A stretch of 19,757 bases of DNA, from positions 1 to 19,757 of the forward strand of contig QJNS01000518.1 of assembly GCA_004154925.1 (NCBI GenBank), given 5' to 3'. Position 1 is the first letter of the stretch. The number at the start of each line of letters is the position of its first letter. Origin of the DNA: Monosporascus cannonballus. Lineage: Eukaryota; Ascomycota; Sordariomycetes; Xylariales. This document shows, piece by piece, positions 9,933 through 19,531 of this stretch. Below the pieces are notes generated by a model, which was not told the origin of the DNA, did not search any database, and saw only the letters and a program-made list of their open reading frames with translations. A program made the position numbers and the translations under genes.

Positions 9933-11495
9933 ACGGACTAGAAGCCATGATCGCTGGCTGTAATCCAGACATCTTCCTAATACAGGATCGTCTCGCTCGC
10001 ATCCGACGGTACTCAGTATGTTTTTCACCTCGTATGCAGGTCGTTAGCACACGTCTTAGTCCTCGTCATTACTGGAGGCGTTTGCTAATACCAAGGGTTA
10101 ACCCGGAGTATTATTTCCAAAAGATATCTAGAAACTTTTCGGTAGCGTGTTTTAGCTTCAATTTAGCCGCTGGCAAGCATCATACTGGATATGCTTTTCC
10201 TTCTTATCTTTTAAAGATGCCCAGGGGCTCAGAGGAAAAAGAAAAAAACGCCCGCCTCTTGGCATGCTAATTTGTAGCTGCGCATTGATTACGGCTTGAC
10301 ACAAACTCTTACTTTCGTTAGCCAGTCCATCAGCAAAAGGCAAGGTGACGTTTTCCTCATTCGCATAAATACGACGAGGTGCTCTGGATTTGAAGTCTGG
10401 TTCGCTTAAGAAACTGTCTGAATGAAGCGGGGTTTCAGACCCCTGCCCTCAAGGGACCTATCGCGCTGTGTGTCGGAGCCGCAACGCAGCCAAGCGATCA
10501 ACGCATCCCCGGATGTCTAGGTGTCAGCCGACATGGCGAGATTTCGAATCGTCTTTTACCGACCGGGTCTAGTCTGTCTGCGTATATATGACTTAGTTGT
10601 TTGGAACTTATGAAACATTCTTTGCGCGGTCTAGCTTGCGGTCTAGAATCTGTTGGCCGCTCCATTGTGATCCGCTGATTAGGTATCCTCCTCTGTAACA
10701 AGGCCTCTCCTATACACAGAGGGTTACTATGTCATATCGTGGATGCAGCGAGCAACGCATGCTCCCGCATTTGTCGCAGCTGCGAATTGTGGTGTTCCTG
10801 TTGTTATATGCTGGGTCTCCTGGCACTGATGTTGGTGATTACGTACTGCGTACCCTGAACTAAGCGACTCGTACGCGTCGTCTCCCAATGGCTCACCCCT
10901 GGCAGTATCTGAGACGTAGATCTGTCCGATGTGGATCCAGTGTTCGCCGATGCCATCCAGTGAGCAGTCTCGACCGCGTGGCGGCAAGAAATTAGTATGA
11001 ATTCACTTGCCGAATACCTTTCCCAGTCAGAGACGGCATCGACGTCCAGATCCGGCTACAACTACGATCTCATACCACCACCATGTGGAGATCAAGGGAA
11101 ACAATGATTGACTGGCCGGGCCTCAAAATGACCTAAAGGAGCTTTTAGTAAATCTGGTCCCATCCTGCTAGAACCTCTTCTCTTCTCAATACCTTCATCT
11201 ACTCTCAATTCAAGCTTCTTCTCGCCGTGTAACTATATCCTTCTCTCTAATCATCGCCCATTCTGTTCGGCTGCTGGTCAGTGACTGCCGGGCAGTGTCT
11301 TTTCTCTTAGCAGCCGTCTCCATTCATTGACGAGCTGTCGTCATTCTTGCTCCTGTAGATATATCCTCTCTCGCTACCTAGCTAGCCGCAGTCCACCCTC
11401 ACTGCACTGTACACATACAACCAGCTCGGCTCAGTTAGCTATACTACTATTAATACTACGAATAATCGACGAGTCCGTAGAACTACTTTCCCAAC
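9933..11495. other. Gene-free interval upstream of the cell-wall protein gene
   Basis: About 1.56 kb with only short open frames lacking recognisable motifs. A small hairpin, GGGGT-TTCAG-ACCCC, lies at 10429-10443. From about 11150 the composition becomes pyrimidine-rich, as is usual for a fungal promoter and leader. No tRNA or other RNA gene was recognised. Confidence 0.5.
11166..11260 (+). promoter_or_regulatory. Pyrimidine-rich promoter/leader of the cell-wall protein gene
   Basis: A CT-rich stretch with repeated TTCTCT and CTTC elements lies 235-330 bases before ATG 11496. Such tracts are common around transcription starts of strongly expressed filamentous-fungal genes. No TATA box is evident, so the exact start cannot be set. 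Confidence 0.35.
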
Positions 11496-13006
11496 ATGAG
11501 ATACTCACAACATATCATCGCCGCCACGTTGGCCGTCGCGGCGGGCCGCGTGGGGGCCCAATTGCAGACCATCCTCGGCGAGGCCGTCACGACGGGAGAG
11601 CTGGTCGCTCTGCCCAGCGAATCGATTACCGATGAGTTGGTGCCCCTCTCCGGGGATGCCACAGAGCCGGCGCCGGCCTTGGAGCCCACTACGGCGAGTG
11701 AATTAGCGTCAGAGGAAGCAAGCGTGGTAGAGAGTACGAGCGCGGTCATCGCAACAGAAGAGGTTCGTGGTCCCCGCCAGGTCGGGTTTTCAGGTTAGCT
11801 CACAAGTGGCGTCTAGCCCCTCGCCAGCGAGATACCGTTATCCAGTACGGAAGCGGCGACGACTGCGGAGGAGACGGAGGCACCCACGGAATATGTACGT
11901 TTGACTTGGGAGAACCCTGCGGATCCCGCGAGGGCTCGATAGGTAGCCTCAAGCTAACAGGACAATCCTTCTAGCCCGAGCTCGTCCCCGAAACCACATC
12001 GAGTGCCGCTATAGCGACAGAAGCTGTAAGTCTCGCGCAGGCCCACCTAAACTCACTCGTCGAGCACCCAGAACTTTGTAATGCTAATACCCTCTCTCAG
12101 CCCGCCGTGGAGACCACAGCATCCTCAGCAGAGGAGGCGATACCGACTCTCACACACGCCATAGAACTCCCCCCCATCCCCACACTCACTACGTCAGGTG
12201 ACGTCGAAATCCTCACGAGCTCCTCGACATCCGCGGCCGAGCTTGTGGAGGCAACGTCTGTCTCATCTGTGGGAGAGACCGCGGCAACAAATTCGGGCTC
12301 ATCAGTAGCCGAGACAGTAGGCGTAACGTCGAGCTCGTCCTCCGCCACTGTTGCCATCTCGGGATCCGAGGGCATCCCAACGTCTATCACGGCGCCCAGG
12401 GCCACCGCGACGGCCCCCCCGCTATTCAGCAACGGCACCGCCGTCCTGACCTCCCTCGACAGCACCGGCTCGGCCGGCGCCGTCGTGACGGCCAGCGCCT
12501 CCGTGCCGGGGGGGTTCCTCCGGGGCTCGGGCGGCGGGGCCCTTCTCTCCGACGGCGAGGCGTCCGAGACGAAGGCGCCGGGCGGCGGCGCACGCCTCTT
12601 GCCGTCCGGCCCCGGGGGCAGCAACAACATCAACCGGAACGGGACCGCCACGGCGCCCTTCCCCGTCCCTAGCGGCGCCGCACGGGCCACCGGGTCCCCG
12701 CTACGCCTTGACAGCAGCATCCTACCCTCCAGCGGCTTGGTGACGAGCGTCCTCATAACGGCGAGCCCGAGCAGTTTCGGCAGCGGCAGGTTCGGCGGCG
12801 GTAGCGGCGGCTTCGGCGGTGCCGCCATCAGCGCCGCCGGGGACCCGACCCCCACGGCCCCAGGCGAAGGCGGCGCTGCCGCGAGCCAGTCTCCCATAAG
12901 CCCCGCTAACGAGAACGGCGCGGGGTCGGCGGCCGGCGTGCCGTCCCTGGCTTTGGTCGTGGTGGTTGGCGGGATCAGTTGGTTGAGTTGGTTCTTGCTG
13001 GTTTAA
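11496..13006 (+). CDS. Secreted Ser/Thr/Ala/Gly-rich protein, probably GPI-anchored to the cell wall
   Basis: The exon model is 11496-11762, 11817-11894, 11975-12025 and 12101-13006, giving about 433 aa. It opens with a signal peptide (MRYSQHIIAATLAVAAGRVGA, cleavage likely after GA). It continues with acidic Ser/Thr/Glu/Pro sequence likely to be O-glycosylated, then a Gly-rich patch (near FGGGSGGFGGAA), and closes with a hydrophobic tail, SLALVVVVGGISWLSWFLLV, behind a small-residue segment NENGAGSAAG that suits a GPI omega site. All three introns are phase 0. Introns 2 and 3 have good donors and CTAAC/CTAAT branch sites; the donor of intron 1 (GTTCGT) is weak. The low complexity prevents a family assignment. 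The large antisense open frame here is a GC artefact. Function is inferred only as a wall or surface protein. Confidence 0.75.
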
Positions 13007-14192
13007 GCACTTAGGCAGGTAGTTAAAATCAGGGACTTAATGTTTTGCGGAATGCAACGATTCCATGTTACGAATATGGTAACAAGGCATATGAAGTGCG
13101 TGTGAAGCGGTGCGTCGAGTGTGAAGATAACGTGCCTACTCCCCGTCTCTGCTCGTGAAACCCCCCATGCGGTGCGATGGTGTTCCCGCCACCTAGCTGT
13201 CTAGCCTAGGGGTGGGATATTGAGTCCAATGTACACCCAAAGTGACAAGATAGCAAGATTTGCAGGATCACGATATAGCTCTATGGGCCTGTCTAGGCGT
13301 ATTTGGCCGGCAGAACTACAACTACCCCGCACCGAAGAGTCCCCGCGAAAGCACCAAGACGCATTCTACGTTTGGATGACAGTCGCAAATCGGTGCCTGA
13401 GTAGTAGTCCATACACTTAGGACGTAACTGACATATATATAGAGCAGCTAATCCGAGGTTATAATCGAAATCTCTGGCAAAGTCTACGGTGTCGCAAGTG
13501 CTGAGACGCTTCTTGCCCTCAGCCTCGCCAACTTCGCATAGCGACGCCTGCCGGTCCGGGACGGATCATCCCCCGAAAAAAGACGGCAGAGTGCCAATGC
13601 GTGTGTACACCTATACGACATACCGATACACTTATTGGCACACATAATATGAGATGCCGGCGGTAGCATGTTCATAAGTAACGAGCACCAATGCAATAGG
13701 CTGTTCGACTGTCGAATACCGTTGGGGGCTTTCAAAGACAAATCGGCAGTGCGATTGGTGGGATGCGGATGCAAACAGGGAAGAGAGTGATCAGCTTCTG
13801 TCCTGTACACTGCAGAGACAGTACCCAAGGCTTCGACCTGGCAGCAGATTGATGCCGATTTCCCAAGCTCTATCTCTCCTTGATAGGAGGTCCAACTCAA
13901 AATGCTGGACCATCAGTGCAGGAAGCAATTCATCCGTCATTCTATGTAATAGAGCATATAACTGAGGCAGGCTAGACATTACGACTCCTGCCATTAAGTC
14001 ATCTCTCACTTCTTGCACTACACCTCCAAACAAAAGGTCTTGAACAAACAATTACTGGAGGAACAACCTGCCGGTAGGTTAGAATCCTGAATGCTGAGCT
14101 GTGTTTAGCAAACATCCCCATCTCCGTTCCCGTAGTAATCCACAACGGGACTCATCCCATTGCTCAGTACTCGTGAAGCCCAACGCCTCTAA
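13007..14192. other. Intergenic region, no confident gene
   Basis: About 1.2 kb. It begins with the 3' flank of the cell-wall protein gene. Several short open frames occur, of which only 13791-14051 on the minus strand has protein-like composition (listed separately). No RNA gene, terminal repeat or array was seen. Confidence 0.5.
13791..14051 (-). CDS. Possible small ORF or gene fragment of unknown function
   Basis: An open frame of up to 86 codons; the first ATG-initiated reading begins near 13994. The peptide has a regular helical, amphipathic pattern (LPQLYALLHRMTDELLPAL, then VQHFELDLL) and ordinary protein composition, unlike the surrounding noise frames. I recognise no family. It might be a remnant exon of a decayed gene. 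No splice structure or matching upstream coding region was found, so it may also be chance. Confidence 0.2.
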   Translation of the reverse strand: MFVQDLLFGGVVQEVRDDLMAGVVMSSLPQLYALLHRMTDELLPALMVQHFELDLLSRRDRAWEIGINLLPGRSLGYCLCSVQDRS

Positions 14193-14251
14193 CGTTACAT
14201 CGTCTCTTCATATCGCTGCATAAATGTATCAAATGGCGACTTTTTTATCAA

Positions 14252-14339
14252 ACGGAATAGAATAGTCACGCAGACGGAATAGAATAATCATGCGGATGAA
14301 ATAGAATAATCAGGGAAATGGAATAGAATAATTACGTTA
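14252..14339. repeat. Four tandem copies of a 22-bp repeat
   Basis: Units at 14252-14273, 14274-14295, 14296-14317 and 14318-14339 are each exactly 22 bases and share the core GAATAGAATARTCA or a one-base variant (the third copy has AAATAGAATAATCA). Later copies diverge at the 3' end of the unit. The array sits in an AT-rich tract about 115 bases before the ORF at 14454 and is absent from the rest of the window. Confidence 0.9.
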
Positions 14340-14453
14340 ATTAATCCGCAAGCGAGACTTATATTATAAACATAACTATATTAAGGTACCCGGCTCTCCC
14401 CTTCCCTATTGCCCTTTTCGAACAGCTTTTCACTTAACGCCCTTTAATCTACG

Positions 14454-14726
14454 ATGAACAGGTTATTAGAGCATGAAATTAAGCATATTAAAGCCATACA
14501 AGTTCTACGTGGTGGTTGGCCAGACATCGAGTCCGCTTTAACGAACTCTTATAACAGGAGAGATACGGCATATGAGGAGTACTATAACCATGTACTCAGT
14601 TCCTCATGGTTCGTGAGTTTGGCTTATTACTATGCTGGCACCGTCATCCAAGCTGGCTATTTCGTGATATCGGACCCTTTATCTGGGGAAACTTACCCGG
14701 CACCCAAAGATAGGGACTCGCGATAA
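14454..14726 (+). CDS. Orphan 90-residue ORF in an AT-richer island
   Basis: ATG 14454 to TAA 14724-14726. The peptide is rich in Tyr, Ser and Glu (for example YEEYYNHVLSSSWFVSLAYYY) and has no signal peptide or recognised motif. Codon use is more AT-rich than in the neighbouring genes. A TATA-like ATATTATAAACAT lies about 90 bases upstream, beyond which is the 22-bp tandem array. It may be a lineage-specific small gene, a piece of a mobile element, or chance. The QRI7 start is only 110 bases downstream. Confidence 0.3.
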   Translation: MNRLLEHEIKHIKAIQVLRGGWPDIESALTNSYNRRDTAYEEYYNHVLSSSWFVSLAYYYAGTVIQAGYFVISDPLSGETYPAPKDRDSR

Positions 14727-14835
14727 GATAACGCGCCCAATATTTCGCCGAGCTCTCACAAACCACAGACGCCGTTACATGCGACAGGTCTGACTACGTA
14801 GGCCCTCCTCTACTTACTGCCAGGAACCAACCTTG

Positions 14836-16485
14836 ATGAGGGCATCATGGTACCTTCCGCGGCCGTGCGTCCAGGCGCAGAGCCTGTTGCGAGCCTCCTC
14901 GGCCCATCGGCCTCCGCCCCCCCATCTTCTTCCGCGAAGCCCGAGTTCTAGCCCAGGATATCTCCCGGCACCATCGCCCCTCTCTCGCAGACACCTGCTC
15001 ACCCTCGCGATCGAGACCTCGTGCGACGACACCTGCGTGGCGGTGCTGGAGAAGCTGCCCTCGGGGGCCGCGCGCCTGCACTTCAACGAGAAGGTCACGT
15101 CGGACAACCGGGACTTCCGGGGCGTGCACCCGCTGACGGCCGTCGTGTCGCACACGGCGCACCTGGCGCCGCTCGTCCGGAGGGCGCTGCGGTCGCTTCC
15201 GGAGGCCCCGCCCGCCACCGCCTCCTCCACGTCTCGCGGGGAGCCGTGCGCGAGGGGTGGCGGTAGCGGCAATGGCGACGGGGACGGGAGGGAGAGGGAG
15301 AAGGAGAAGATCCTCTGGGTGGACGGCCGGCCCCGCGCGAGGCCCGACTTCGTGGCGGTCACGCGCGGGCCCGGCATGACGTCGAACCTGGCCACGGGCC
15401 TGAACACGGCCAAGGGCCTCGCCGTCGCCTGGGACGTGCCGCTGCTGGGCGTCAACCACATGCAGGCGCACGCGCTGACGCCGAGGCTCGTCTCCGCGCT
15501 CGAGAAGGGCAAGGGTGGCGCCGCCGCCGCCGTCGCCGAAGGAGGAGAAGGCGAAGAAAAAGAACAGGGAGATCGGCGTCGGCAGTACGACCCGGCGTTC
15601 CCGTTCCTCTCGCTGCTCGTCTCGGGCGGGCACACGCTGCTCGTGCGCTCCGAGTCGCTGACGTCGCACGCGGTCCTGGCGCAGGCGCTGAACATCGCCG
15701 TCGGGGACATGATGGACAAGTGCGCGCGCGTGATCCTGCCGCCGGAGTACCTCGACGACGACCGTCGGCCCTCCTCCTCCTCCTCCTCGTCGTCCCCGCC
15801 CCCCACGGGCGACGGCCTCGGGAACGTCATGTACGGCGCGCTGCTCGAGGAGTTCGTGTTCCCCGGGCCCGGGCCCGAGTACGGCTACGCCCCGCCGGCG
15901 CGGCGCGCCGACGAGATCCGCGTCTTCGACTCCGGGCGCGGGTGGGCCCTGACGCCGCCGCTGTCGGGCACCACGGCCATGGCGTACGACTTCGCGGGGT
16001 TCAACAGCCAGGTGCAGCGCGCGGTGGAGGGGCGGGCGGGGGGCGGCGGCGCGATGGGCGTCGAGGAGCGCCGGCTCCTGGGGCGGCACGCCATGCGGCT
16101 CGCGTTCGAGCACCTGGTCAGCCGGCTGCTGTTCGCGCTCAGGGACGGCGGCGGCAAGCGCAGCCGCAACAGCAGTAGCAGTAGTGATGACGACCGCGGC
16201 GGCGGCGTCGCGGACAGGGCCGGTATGGCGGGAGGAGACGTGAGGACGGTGGTGGTGGCGGGCGGCGTCGCCAGCAACCGGTACCTGATGCACATCCTGC
16301 GGGCGATGCTTGCAGCGCGCGGGTACGGGCACCTGACGGTCGTGTCGCCGCCCGCCGCGCTCTGCACCGATAACGCGGCCATGATCGCCTGGACGGGCAT
16401 CGAGATGTATGAGGCCGGGTGGAGGAGCGAGCTGGACATCTTGCCTATCAGGAAGTGGCCGTTGGACAGCATAGAGGAATCGTGA
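14836..16485 (+). CDS. qri7: tRNA N6-adenosine threonylcarbamoyltransferase, mitochondrial (Qri7/TsaD family)
   Basis: Makes t6A37 in ANN-decoding mitochondrial tRNAs by transferring the threonylcarbamoyl group from threonylcarbamoyl-AMP. ATG 14836 gives 549 aa; an earlier TTG is not needed. The N-terminus is Arg/Ser/Pro-rich and nearly free of acidic residues over about 50 residues, as for a mitochondrial presequence. Family motifs follow: LAIETSCDDT (57-66), VTRGPGMTSNL, the metal site HMQAH (His 208 and 212), VSGGHTLL (262-269), GGVASNRYL, and CTDNAAMIAW (metal Asp 512). Yeast Qri7 is about 400 aa; the extra length is low-complexity insertions near 118-160, 222-255, 311-333 and 443-470, rich in Ser, Gly, Asp and charged residues. 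No intron, strongly GC-rich. All catalytic motifs are intact, so it is likely functional. Confidence 0.95.
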   Translation: MRASWYLPRPCVQAQSLLRASSAHRPPPPHLLPRSPSSSPGYLPAPSPLSRRHLLTLAIETSCDDTCVAVLEKLPSGAARLHFNEKVTSDNRDFRGVHPLTAVVSHTAHLAPLVRRALRSLPEAPPATASSTSRGEPCARGGGSGNGDGDGREREKEKILWVDGRPRARPDFVAVTRGPGMTSNLATGLNTAKGLAVAWDVPLLGVNHMQAHALTPRLVSALEKGKGGAAAAVAEGGEGEEKEQGDRRRQYDPAFPFLSLLVSGGHTLLVRSESLTSHAVLAQALNIAVGDMMDKCARVILPPEYLDDDRRPSSSSSSSSPPPTGDGLGNVMYGALLEEFVFPGPGPEYGYAPPARRADEIRVFDSGRGWALTPPLSGTTAMAYDFAGFNSQVQRAVEGRAGGGGAMGVEERRLLGRHAMRLAFEHLVSRLLFALRDGGGKRSRNSSSSSDDDRGGGVADRAGMAGGDVRTVVVAGGVASNRYLMHILRAMLAARGYGHLTVVSPPAALCTDNAAMIAWTGIEMYEAGWRSELDILPIRKWPLDSIEES

Positions 16486-16840
16486 TACACCACCTAATGG
16501 ACTCGTGTACGACTAGCACTGTAAATGATACATGTGGCAGAGGGAGCAGCATGTACGTTCGTCACTTAGGAAGCATAGAATGGCGCAATGCAATTGTAGG
16601 ACGGCACCGCAGGCTTTGAATTCCCCTCGCGATACCCCAAGTCCTGTTAATATTTCATTACACGGCGGGTTCTCTGGCCACCGTCTTGTGATTGCATGTC
16701 CGGATAGATAAACTTAATGCGGCTGCCTACAAATAGGGAGAGAGCTTGGCCGGCGCCATTCTTCGTTTCCGTCTAGACCCAGCCTGACCCACCCGTCACT
16801 ATATTTCCACTTCTTCGTTCCCATACGGAAAAAAAAAGCT
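16486..16840. other. Convergent 3' intergenic region between qri7 and pre2
   Basis: About 355 bases receiving both 3' UTRs. AT-richer than the flanking coding sequence, with an A9 run just before 16840. No gene was seen. Confidence 0.5.
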
Positions 16841-17857
16841 TTAGTCTAGCGCACTGGTGACGTTGGTGAACTCGCCCTTTTCCAGCTTCGTCTCCCAGAA
16901 TATGGGGTTCGTGTCGTTGAAGCCGTGCTTCTCCCAGCCCTCCTCCTTGACGTGGTACAGGTTGATGAAGCCGCCGGAGTAGGCGTCGCGGTGGGTGGCG
17001 GCCAGGATGCTGCGGCGGCCGAGCTGCAGTGCGTCCTCGACGCTCAGGTCGTACTTGTACTCGGCGTCGAGCACGCCGTAGGCGAAGGTCTGGCCAGAGC
17101 CGACGCAGAACAGGTTGCCGGCGAGGCGGGTGCCGTCCGAGTCGATGTAGTAGAGCGCGGGCCCCTCCTCCATGGTGACGCCGGCGCACATGGTGCCCAT
17201 GCTCAGGCCCATGCCCTTGTACTGGTAAACGAGGTTTGCGAGGATCTTGGAGGCGGCGGCGACGCTGATGCGGCGCTTGTGCCGCAGCTCGTGCAGCCGG
17301 CACTGCATGCCTAGCCACGCCAGCCAGTACTGGCAGTCGGCGGCGCCGCCCGCCATGGTCCCCAGCAGGCAGCTGTTAATCTCGATGACCTTCTTGACCG
17401 TCTGCGACGCGATCCAGTTCCCCGCCGTCGCCCGCGAGTCTGTCGCTACGATGATGCCGCCCTGGAACCGGAACGCCAGCGTCGTCGTGCCGTGCGCGAT
17501 CTTTATCGGGCAGTCTGGGTTCGACCGGTCGTCGGTCGCGGCCCGGAGCCAGGCCGAGGGCTAGATTGTTGGCGACACGGTTAGGATATGAATAGGTTAT
17601 GTGCTATACATGTAGACGGTAGGTGGGTTTTGGTTGACCAAGTGGGCTAAGTGGGCCAAGTAGAAAGGCACGAGACGTATAGGAGAAGCAAGAAATGAGG
17701 GAACGAATGGAAGACTCACTTGTGCTACAGGAGGCATGGCGAACTTGAGCGAGAGGCTGGAACCCATGTCGTTGGCGAAGTCATCGTGCTGGTCCTCTTC
17801 GAACGTCTCCCGCTGGAGTGCTGCCGGGCGGCTGTATCGGGCCACGAGAGCATCCAT
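16841..17857 (-). CDS. pre2: 20S proteasome subunit beta-5 (Pre2/PSMB5 type, chymotrypsin-like)
   Basis: Catalytic subunit of the 20S core particle that cleaves after hydrophobic residues. Exon 1 is 17720-17857 (46 codons), intron 17561-17719 (159 nt, GTGAGT donor, CCTAACC branch near 17580, TAG acceptor, phase 0), exon 2 is 16841-17560, stop TAA. The product is 285 aa, matching yeast Pre2. The propeptide ends KIAHG and autoprocessing would expose the nucleophile Thr71 (TTTLAFRF); Asp87 and Lys103 correspond to mature Asp17 and Lys33. The block [19 protein letters not shown] is diagnostic of beta-5. Start ATG 17857 directly precedes the expected [14 protein letters not shown] beginning. The intron separates part of the propeptide from the mature domain. 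Essential gene, intact. Confidence 0.97.
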
Positions 17858-18519
17858 CTCGGTCTATGTGCGGCAGATGGATAGGCACTTTTTGTGTCCA
17901 AAATTCGGACGGACAAGTTCTGAAGAAGAGGAATGAACGTGGGGAACCGCCGTAAATTGTGATGTCGATGGTGATGGTACGAGTTGAGGGAAACCGACTG
18001 GGCTGGCGGAGTGAATGATTTAGTTACGTCGTTACCAATTCAAGCTGCCAGGCTGACAAGGCTCAAGGCAGCTGGACTCACGCGTCAATGTGGCTTTCCT
18101 TGCCCCGTAATTGGCTGCAGCTTCAGGGTGCCGCCAATTACCTAGTGCATAGCCCCCGTAGCACAGTAGCTAGGTACCTACTACCTACCTAGGTAGGTAT
18201 GTACTGGACCTAAGAAGCTCTGCAGTACTGTACTGGATATACCTACCAGGGACTATATATGCATTTACGGAAGCGGCTAATTGCCGCCAACTCGATAGTA
18301 ACGTTATTTAATCGCAAATTCCAGATTGCACGAGTCAAAAGCCGTGCATATATATACATATACCAACATTTCTTTATTCGTGCATCGACTTGCTAATCAT
18401 GGTCATCAAAGTCGATCGATACCTAATGTAGATGAGCTTCCTATTCGTCAGTATTCGCCTGATTAAATCTGTAACAAGTGCCCTTAACTTTCCCAACAGC
18501 GTCGGTAGAAATGTATGAT
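17858..18519. other. Promoter region of pre2 and flanking intergenic DNA
   Basis: About 660 bases. Reading upstream of pre2, a CCAAT pentamer lies on the minus strand at 18111-18115, about 255 bases before the ATG. I did not find the yeast proteasome control element. An 18-bp palindrome built on TACCTAGGTA lies at 18182-18199. The stretch beyond 18230 is AT-rich. Confidence 0.4.
18182..18199. repeat. 18-bp perfect palindrome
   Basis: TACCTACCTAGGTAGGTA reads the same on both strands. The shorter core TACCTAGGTA also occurs at 1214-1223, and half-sites (CTACCTA or TAGGTA) recur near 4398, 8276 and 18171, all outside genes. Confidence 0.8.
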
Positions 18520-19531
18520 TCCCCACGTCTAACCCATCAGGTGACTGGAGGTGCCAGCCCAGGATCCGGCGGAGAGGTGATGATCGGGTGTAGTCCAACG
18601 AAGTCACCGGCGTATCCCCGAGGCCCCCCAACCTCCTATTGATATTCGCGTTATCCACGAGGGATTCCAGGCTGCCGAGGCGACCGAGCTGCTCTCGGTC
18701 GGCCGCCCAAAAGTTGGGTCAGGGCGTCGCGGCCTACCTCGGCTGGCTCCATCCCCTTCTAAGTACGGGGGACGTGGGCCGAGTTCTCGGACCACGCCTT
18801 CTTCGCGGCCCCGAGGTCCGCGGGGTCGACGATGAGGTAGAGCATACGCGCCCTGAACCAGTCTAGCAGGCGGAATTAGCATCAGGATCCGCTCCGGAAT
18901 CCCCGGGGGGAGGCAATTGGACGGCCAGATGACGCGTCGGCCGTGGCAAGTGCCGGCCGCCGAACCACGTCTTCCTTGCCCCGCCCCAGAACGTATTCTC
19001 CCAGTCATGCTCGAGGGTGACTAGGCCGACGCAGAAATCGATGTAGAATATATGGCGGTTACAAACGGCAGCTCGCTCGCTGGGCCTCCGTGAGCGCTCC
19101 GAAGCGGCAGGTCTTAGGCGCGTTAGGGCGCAGGGCTCCACGTTAGTCGGGGCGCTGCACTGTCTGATCGCCACGGAACGAGCAAGCCGGCATGTTTGCG
19201 GTAGGACATCGACCACGCCCGGAGCCGTCCGCTCGCCCGGCGGAGGGATATGTCTCAACGATGCGAGATTGCTGTCCCCCCCCCGTCTACACCAGCTCCA
19301 TTGGTTGGGTTGAGCGGTACACCCAGCTGAGGCGTGACTTTTGCTTCAGTGCGGTGTTCGGTAGTGATGTGATGCGAAGTATGCCGTTCTGCGGTCATGT
19401 CTCTTAATCGCCAGTTCCCATACGCGGCCTTGAAGCTCCAGAGGTAGTTGCGCGAAGTGTGAAAACGTATTCATGGACCACGTCTTCAAAGCCCGACACT
19501 CAGGAGATTCCGTTGATAGGAAAAGGACCAC
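18520..19531 (-). pseudogene. Decayed 2EXR-domain protein gene
   Basis: The minus strand near 19410-19475 encodes FAQLPLELQGRVWELAI, the diagnostic opening of the fungal 2EXR domain, a widespread expanded family of unknown function. Further fragments fit the same family: TCRLARSVAIRQC near 19185, HDWENTFWGGARK near 19000, MLYLIVDPADLGAAKKAW near 18800-18850 in another frame, and LESLVDNANINRRLGGLGD near 18640. Stops and frame changes separate them (for example the stop at 19346-19348 and at 18863-18865), and a nine-C run lies at 19276-19284. A plausible original start is the ATG near 19477. No introns could be placed that restore one frame. The assignment rests on short motifs, so limits are approximate. 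Confidence 0.6.

Noticed and set aside
10429..10443. Hairpin GGGGT-loop-ACCCC as a terminator
   Set aside because: It is a single short stem in gene-free fungal DNA; intrinsic bacterial-type terminators do not apply here and no nearby gene ends there.
9933..11495. tRNA or 5S rRNA genes in the long gene-free stretch
   Set aside because: No paired acceptor stem with A and B box sequences could be found by eye.
12097..12897. 266-codon antisense open frame opposite the cell-wall protein gene
   Set aside because: It mirrors a low-complexity GC-rich gene. It lacks motifs, while the sense strand has signal peptide, introns and GPI-type tail.
14252..14339. CRISPR array
   Set aside because: The 22-bp units are head-to-tail without spacers and the organism is a eukaryote.
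14845..16332. 495-codon antisense open frame opposite qri7
   Set aside because: It is Arg/Ala/Pro/His-rich noise caused by very high GC; the sense strand has all Qri7/TsaD catalytic motifs.
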